A stretch of 62,705 nt of DNA, from positions 1 through 62,705 of the forward strand of contig NZ_JASDCU010000019.1 of NCBI RefSeq assembly GCF_030407765.1. Direction: 5' to 3'. Of this stretch, positions 59,250 through 62,705 are shown piece after piece (position 1 is the stretch's first letter; each line of letters opens with the position of its first letter). The notes under the pieces were generated by a model, which ran no database searches, had not been told where the DNA came from, and saw nothing but the letters and a program-made list of their open reading frames with translations. The stretch is from Microbacterium sp. APC 3901. Its GTDB lineage: Bacteria; Actinomycetota; Actinomycetes; Actinomycetales; Microbacteriaceae. Position numbers and translations under genes: made by a program.

Positions 59250-61775
59250 TCAGGTCTGCGGGTCTTCGGTCTCGACACGTGTGCTGCGGCGGCGGACCCA
59301 GAGGGCCAGCCCGCCCGCGGCGAGCACGGTCAGGGAACCGGCGAGGATGTAGGGCAGTGCGCCCGTCCCCCCGGTGGTCGGAAGGGTCATCGCGGGCACA
59401 TCCCGCACCGTGATCAGCTGACCCGCGGAAGTCACCGCCTCATCGCCGCCCGCGGTCACGCTCACGGTGCGGTCGGGGTTGATGGTGAACTTCACCGGAG
59501 CCGCGAGCAGGCTGAACCCGTCAGGTGCGGTCAACTCGCTCAGCCAGTAGCTGCCGGCAGGGATGCTGTCGATCTGGAACAGTCCGGTCTCGACGCCGCC
59601 GATGGTGAAGGGCAGTGCCGCACCGGGCTCGCCGTTCGCATCCTCGAGGATCGCGAACGAGGATCCGTCCATACGCACCCACGTGTTCGCGGCCGCTTCG
59701 CCGACCTTCTCGATCTGCAACGGAATGCGGAACGGCTCGACGGGAGTCTCGGTGGAGTCCTCGTTCGAGGTGACGGGACCACCGTCGGGGTCGGTACCCG
59801 TCGAGTAGGCCGTGTTGATCACGAGCTCCGAGTCGACGTCGTCCTGATCGATGACGTACGGGGCGTTCGCCACGCAGTGCGCGATCTGCGTCGGCGCGAT
59901 CGTCGTCGGCGCGCAGGTGACGGTGATGCTGCGATCGGTGAGCCGGTCGTCGACCACGGTCACGTTCGCGATCGTGACGTTTCCGGTGTTGGTGACATCG
60001 AACTCGTACATGATGTGGTCGCCGAGGCCCGTCACACCGTCCTGGTCGATGTCGACGACCGAGGCGGTCTTGTCGAGCACGATCTCGGGTGTCCATACGG
60101 CCGGGATGACCTCGTCATCGGTGTCGGTCACGTTCGGGCCGACCGCCGGAGTTCCGGTGGCGCGCGCGACGTTGGTCAGCGGCGCGTTGTCGAGGTCGGC
60201 CTGCTGCACCACGTACGTGGCCGTGCAGGTCATCGTCGCTCCGCTGGCGAGCGTGGAGCCCTGGGCCGGGGTGCACGAGAGGGTGCTCATGTCACCGACA
60301 CCCGAGAAGGCGTCCTCGGTGATGTTCACGTTCGTGAGGTTGGTGTTGAGCGTCGTGTTGGTCGGCGCCTTCGGGGTCGTGTTCGTCGCGACGAAGGAGT
60401 AGGTGATCACGTCGCCGACCGTGGTGTAGACCTTGTCGGGGTCGGTGTCGCTGGTCACTGCGACTCCGTTCACGGCCGTGATGCGCTTGACGATGTCGAT
60501 CGACGGCTGGATGACCTCGAGCGAGGCGTTGGCCGGCGGGTTGAGATTCGTCGTGATGTTGACGGGCCCGTTGATGTAGGTGCCGTTGACCGTCGAGGTG
60601 ACGTCGACCGTGATCGTGCACGATGCCTGACCGAGGGCGAGGTCGCCGCCGGTGACCGACACCGACGCTCCCCCGGCGGGAGCCGTCACCACGTAGGCCG
60701 CGCCGGTGCGCTGGACGCAGGTGCCGCCGACGTTCGGCGCCGCCGCGATCCGCAGGTTCGCCGGCAGAGCGTCGGTGATGAACCAATCGCTCTTGGCCAT
60801 GAGATCGCTCGTGTTCGTGACGGTGAGCGTCATCTTCGAGGTCGATCCGTTGAGGATCACCGTCGGGCTGAACGCCTTGTCGAGCTGCGGGGTGACGTCG
60901 ACGATCTGCGGCAGGTCGAAGGCGACGTCGTTGCCGGCGCCGGTGGCGGTCGCGTTGTAGAGCTGGAGTCCGAGGTTCGCCGTCGTGCCGACGGGAACCT
61001 GGTAGGCCGCAGACTGCAGCTTCGCGATCTGCGTCTCCCAGATCGTGTTGTTCGTGCACGGGTTCAGCCCGGTGCTCAAGACGATCGGGTTGCCGTTCAC
61101 GATCAGGCTGAAGGTCTCTTTGGGCTGGTTCGCTCCACCGGCGGCCGGGCAGTTGACGGCCGCGAAATAGGCGGACACGGCGTAGTAGTGGCCGGCGATC
61201 GCGGGGATCGTGTTCACCGTGCGGAACTGCGTACCTGCGGCGATGTTGCCACTCGAGGCGTTGGTGTAGGACGTCAGCACCTGGTTGGTCGCCGCCTGCG
61301 TGGTGGTCTGGCCCTGTGCCACACCCAGCGCACGCGCCATCTGCTGCAGGGTGCTCCAGGTGGTGCTGACGTTGTTGAGGCAGCCCAGGTCGGTGATCGG
61401 AGCCGTCGGAGTCGCACCGCTCATGATCCAGCCGTTGCACTGATTGCCCGCCGGCGTGTACTGCGTCGAGGCCGTGTAGGTCGAGTTGGCAGCCGCCGCA
61501 CCGCCCGTGTAGGTGGTGATCGAACGCGCCGCGAGCGCTGCGCTCTGATTCGAGAAGTCCTCGGTGTACACGGGCGTGCCCGCCTGCGGGGTGCCGGGAG
61601 TGCCGGGCACCGTCGCCGCGGCCGTGACGCCGCTGTAGGGTGCGACAGTCGCGCCGGCGACGAGCACGCCGGCGATGGCGAGCACGCCGAGCAGTCGCGT
61701 CATCGCCCGTCGGCGAGGCGCGACTCCGGAGCGTGATGACCGCTCCGCGTTGCGGTGGTGTGAGCGAATGCTCAT
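59250..61775 (-). CDS. Large LPxTG pilus tip/adhesin protein
   Basis: An 841-residue secreted protein: signal region (about 24-53), an N-terminal domain with six cysteines (about 60-310), two or more DUF11/DUF7507-type repeats in which phrases like FVATNTT and YEFDVTNTGNVTIANV recur (about 310-690), a SpaA-like domain with E-box YWLSELTAPDGF, and the anchor LPTTGG (about 798) with helix and RRRSTR tail. First gene of the pilus operon; its likely role is the adhesive tip. The 212-bp gap upstream holds the operon promoter; no clear -10 could be picked. Confidence 0.88.
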   Translation of the reverse strand: MSIRSHHRNAERSSRSGVAPRRRAMTRLLGVLAIAGVLVAGATVAPYSGVTAAATVPGTPGTPQAGTPVYTEDFSNQSAALAARSITTYTGGAAAANSTYTASTQYTPAGNQCNGWIMSGATPTAPITDLGCLNNVSTTWSTLQQMARALGVAQGQTTTQAATNQVLTSYTNASSGNIAAGTQFRTVNTIPAIAGHYYAVSAYFAAVNCPAAGGANQPKETFSLIVNGNPIVLSTGLNPCTNNTIWETQIAKLQSAAYQVPVGTTANLGLQLYNATATGAGNDVAFDLPQIVDVTPQLDKAFSPTVILNGSTSKMTLTVTNTSDLMAKSDWFITDALPANLRIAAAPNVGGTCVQRTGAAYVVTAPAGGASVSVTGGDLALGQASCTITVDVTSTVNGTYINGPVNITTNLNPPANASLEVIQPSIDIVKRITAVNGVAVTSDTDPDKVYTTVGDVITYSFVATNTTPKAPTNTTLNTNLTNVNITEDAFSGVGDMSTLSCTPAQGSTLASGATMTCTATYVVQQADLDNAPLTNVARATGTPAVGPNVTDTDDEVIPAVWTPEIVLDKTASVVDIDQDGVTGLGDHIMYEFDVTNTGNVTIANVTVVDDRLTDRSITVTCAPTTIAPTQIAHCVANAPYVIDQDDVDSELVINTAYSTGTDPDGGPVTSNEDSTETPVEPFRIPLQIEKVGEAAANTWVRMDGSSFAILEDANGEPGAALPFTIGGVETGLFQIDSIPAGSYWLSELTAPDGFSLLAAPVKFTINPDRTVSVTAGGDEAVTSAGQLITVRDVPAMTLPTTGGTGALPYILAGSLTVLAAGGLALWVRRRSTRVETEDPQT

Positions 61776-61987
61776 GAATGTCCCAATCCCGGCGCGCCGA
61801 TCCCGTCCGCCAGGTATGGCGAAGCGGAGAGGCGGATGCCTGTACCCGAAAGTCGTGTGTGTCCCCAGTGCGATACAGGAAGCCGAAGCTGCCCGTCACA
61901 TACCCAGACCTCGACGCGGACTTTTTATGACGGGCCGTGAGAAATCTTTTTTCCTCGGTGCCCAAGGGCCTGCCCTAAACTCGCACC

Positions 61988-62635
61988 ATGTTCAGCGCCG
62001 AGACCCTCGCGGCCTTCGTCGTGGCGGCGTTCGTCATGGTCGTGATACCGGGGCCGACGGTGCTGTTCACGATCGGCCGAGCCATGGCTCTGGGGCGGCT
62101 CGGCGGGTTCCTCAGCATCCTGGGCACGGCCCTCGGATCGATCCTGCTCGTCGTGGGCGTCGCGCTGGGAGTGGGCACGGTGGTCGCGCAGTCGGTCGTG
62201 CTCTTCACGATCGTGAAGGTGCTCGGTGCCGGTTACCTGATCTTCCTCGGCATCCAGGCGATCAGGCATCGCAAGGACACCGCTGCCACCGTGACCGGGC
62301 CGGTGGCGAGGCGATCAGGTGTGCGTCTGCTCGGCGAGGGATTCGTCGTCGGCGTCACCAACCCCAAGTCGATCGCCTTCTTCCTGGCGATCCTTCCGCA
62401 GTTCGTCGACCTGCACGCCGGGTCGGTGCCGATGCAGCTCCTGGTGCTCGGCACGATCGTCGTCGCGATCGGTGTCGCGTGTGACGCGATCTGGGTGCTG
62501 CTGGCCAGCGCTGCGCGGGAGTGGTTCGGTCGGTCTCCTCGCCGCATCGAGGCCATGGGCGCCACCGGAGGCAGCCTCATGATCGCGCTCGGTGCCTTCC
62601 TGCTGGTGTGGAGCGAGAAGCCCGCGAACGCCTGA
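61988..62635 (+). CDS. LysE/RhtB-family amino acid exporter
   Basis: A 215-residue membrane protein with five to six helices and the family marks VVIPGPTVLFTIGRAMALG at the N-terminus and GFVVGVTNPKSIAFFLAILPQFV in the middle. It exports an amino acid or derivative. The ATG at 61988 lies 6 nt after TAAACT and has no ribosome site, so it is probably leaderless. Divergent from the pilus operon and convergent with the DUF1206 gene. Confidence 0.92.
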   Translation: MFSAETLAAFVVAAFVMVVIPGPTVLFTIGRAMALGRLGGFLSILGTALGSILLVVGVALGVGTVVAQSVVLFTIVKVLGAGYLIFLGIQAIRHRKDTAATVTGPVARRSGVRLLGEGFVVGVTNPKSIAFFLAILPQFVDLHAGSVPMQLLVLGTIVVAIGVACDAIWVLLASAAREWFGRSPRRIEAMGATGGSLMIALGAFLLVWSEKPANA

Positions 62636-62644
62636 GGCCGGACG

Positions 62645-62704
62645 TCACATCCGGGAGAAGCGCGCGCGGACCATCGAGAAGACGCCGTAGACGGCGAGGC
62701 CCAC
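62645..62704 (-). CDS. C-terminal end of a DUF1206-type membrane protein (cut by window edge)
   Basis: On the minus strand the last 19 codons read VGLAVYGVFSMVRARFSRM then TGA. The phrase GLAVYGVFSMVRARFSRM matches the C-terminal helix of DUF1206 proteins. The rest lies to the right of the window. Only 9 bp separate it from the LysE stop. Confidence 0.6.
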   Translation of the reverse strand: MGLAVYGVFSMVRARFSRM

Positions 62705-62705
62705 C

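Noticed and set aside
61776..61987. A riboswitch in the pilus operon leader
   Set aside because: I compared it by eye with c-di-GMP and other known leader motifs and saw no conserved core; it is left as promoter-containing DNA.

Overview
The window is 62.7 kb of GC-rich chromosome, about 60 genes packed almost edge to edge. Codon use, the many short -10-to-start promoters (leaderless mRNAs), SufU/SufS, PspC-type envelope kinases and sortase-built pili point to an actinobacterium. The gene set fits Microbacteriaceae, most likely Microbacterium or a close relative; this is inferred from gene content, not from a marker gene. No transposase, integrase, CRISPR array, rRNA or replication origin was seen, and no stretch longer than 300 bp is without a gene.

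Layout. 0-4 kb: trehalose synthesis from glucan (treY, cut by the left edge, and treZ). 4-8.5 kb: an acetyltransferase, a CmtR-like metal sensor with a cation diffusion facilitator, a DesK/DesR-like two-component pair and a small export protein. 8.5-14.2 kb: a wall-anchored adhesin with an LALTG signal, then divergent PspC-domain membrane genes with a kinase and response regulator. 14.2-16 kb: a gene pair of a HEAT-repeat protein and a MerR regulator that itself carries HEAT repeats, behind a 21-bp near-perfect palindrome. 16-21 kb: a zinc uptake locus (aztA divergent from aztB-aztD-aztC-aztD) around a Zur-type box. 21-27 kb: a minus-strand operon of ABC transporter, small membrane protein, histidine kinase and response regulator, then DUF1349 and VanZ genes. 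27-32 kb: a probable 100-nt small RNA, a MarR regulator, a 19-bp tandem repeat, a flotillin-like protein and HrpB helicase.

32-37 kb is the most unusual accessory stretch: an AAA ATPase, an alpha/beta hydrolase, an unrecognised protein and a metzincin protease without a signal peptide. 37-48 kb is mostly metabolic and regulatory: serine dehydratase, a fumarate-reductase-like flavoprotein with a LysR gene, TetR, tRNA-Arg(ACG), SDR, GntR, and oxidoreductase and acetyltransferase genes. 48-50 kb: sufU and sufS. 50-62 kb: two ECF sigma factors, each fused to an anti-sigma-like zinc site, a membrane helix, a proline-rich stalk and an Ig-like outer domain, with a PucR-type regulator between them, followed by a pilus operon (large LPTTG tip protein, SpaA-type LPLTG pilin, class C sortase, sortase-like protein). 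The right end holds a LysE exporter and the tail of a DUF1206 gene.

Strongest leads: the paired membrane-spanning sigma factors next to the pilus operon, the HEAT/MerR-HEAT module with its operator, the duplicated aztD genes under a Zur-type box, the hidden small transcript before the MarR gene, and the hydrolase/metzincin cluster. Assignments rest on motif recognition and gene order only; no database search was run.
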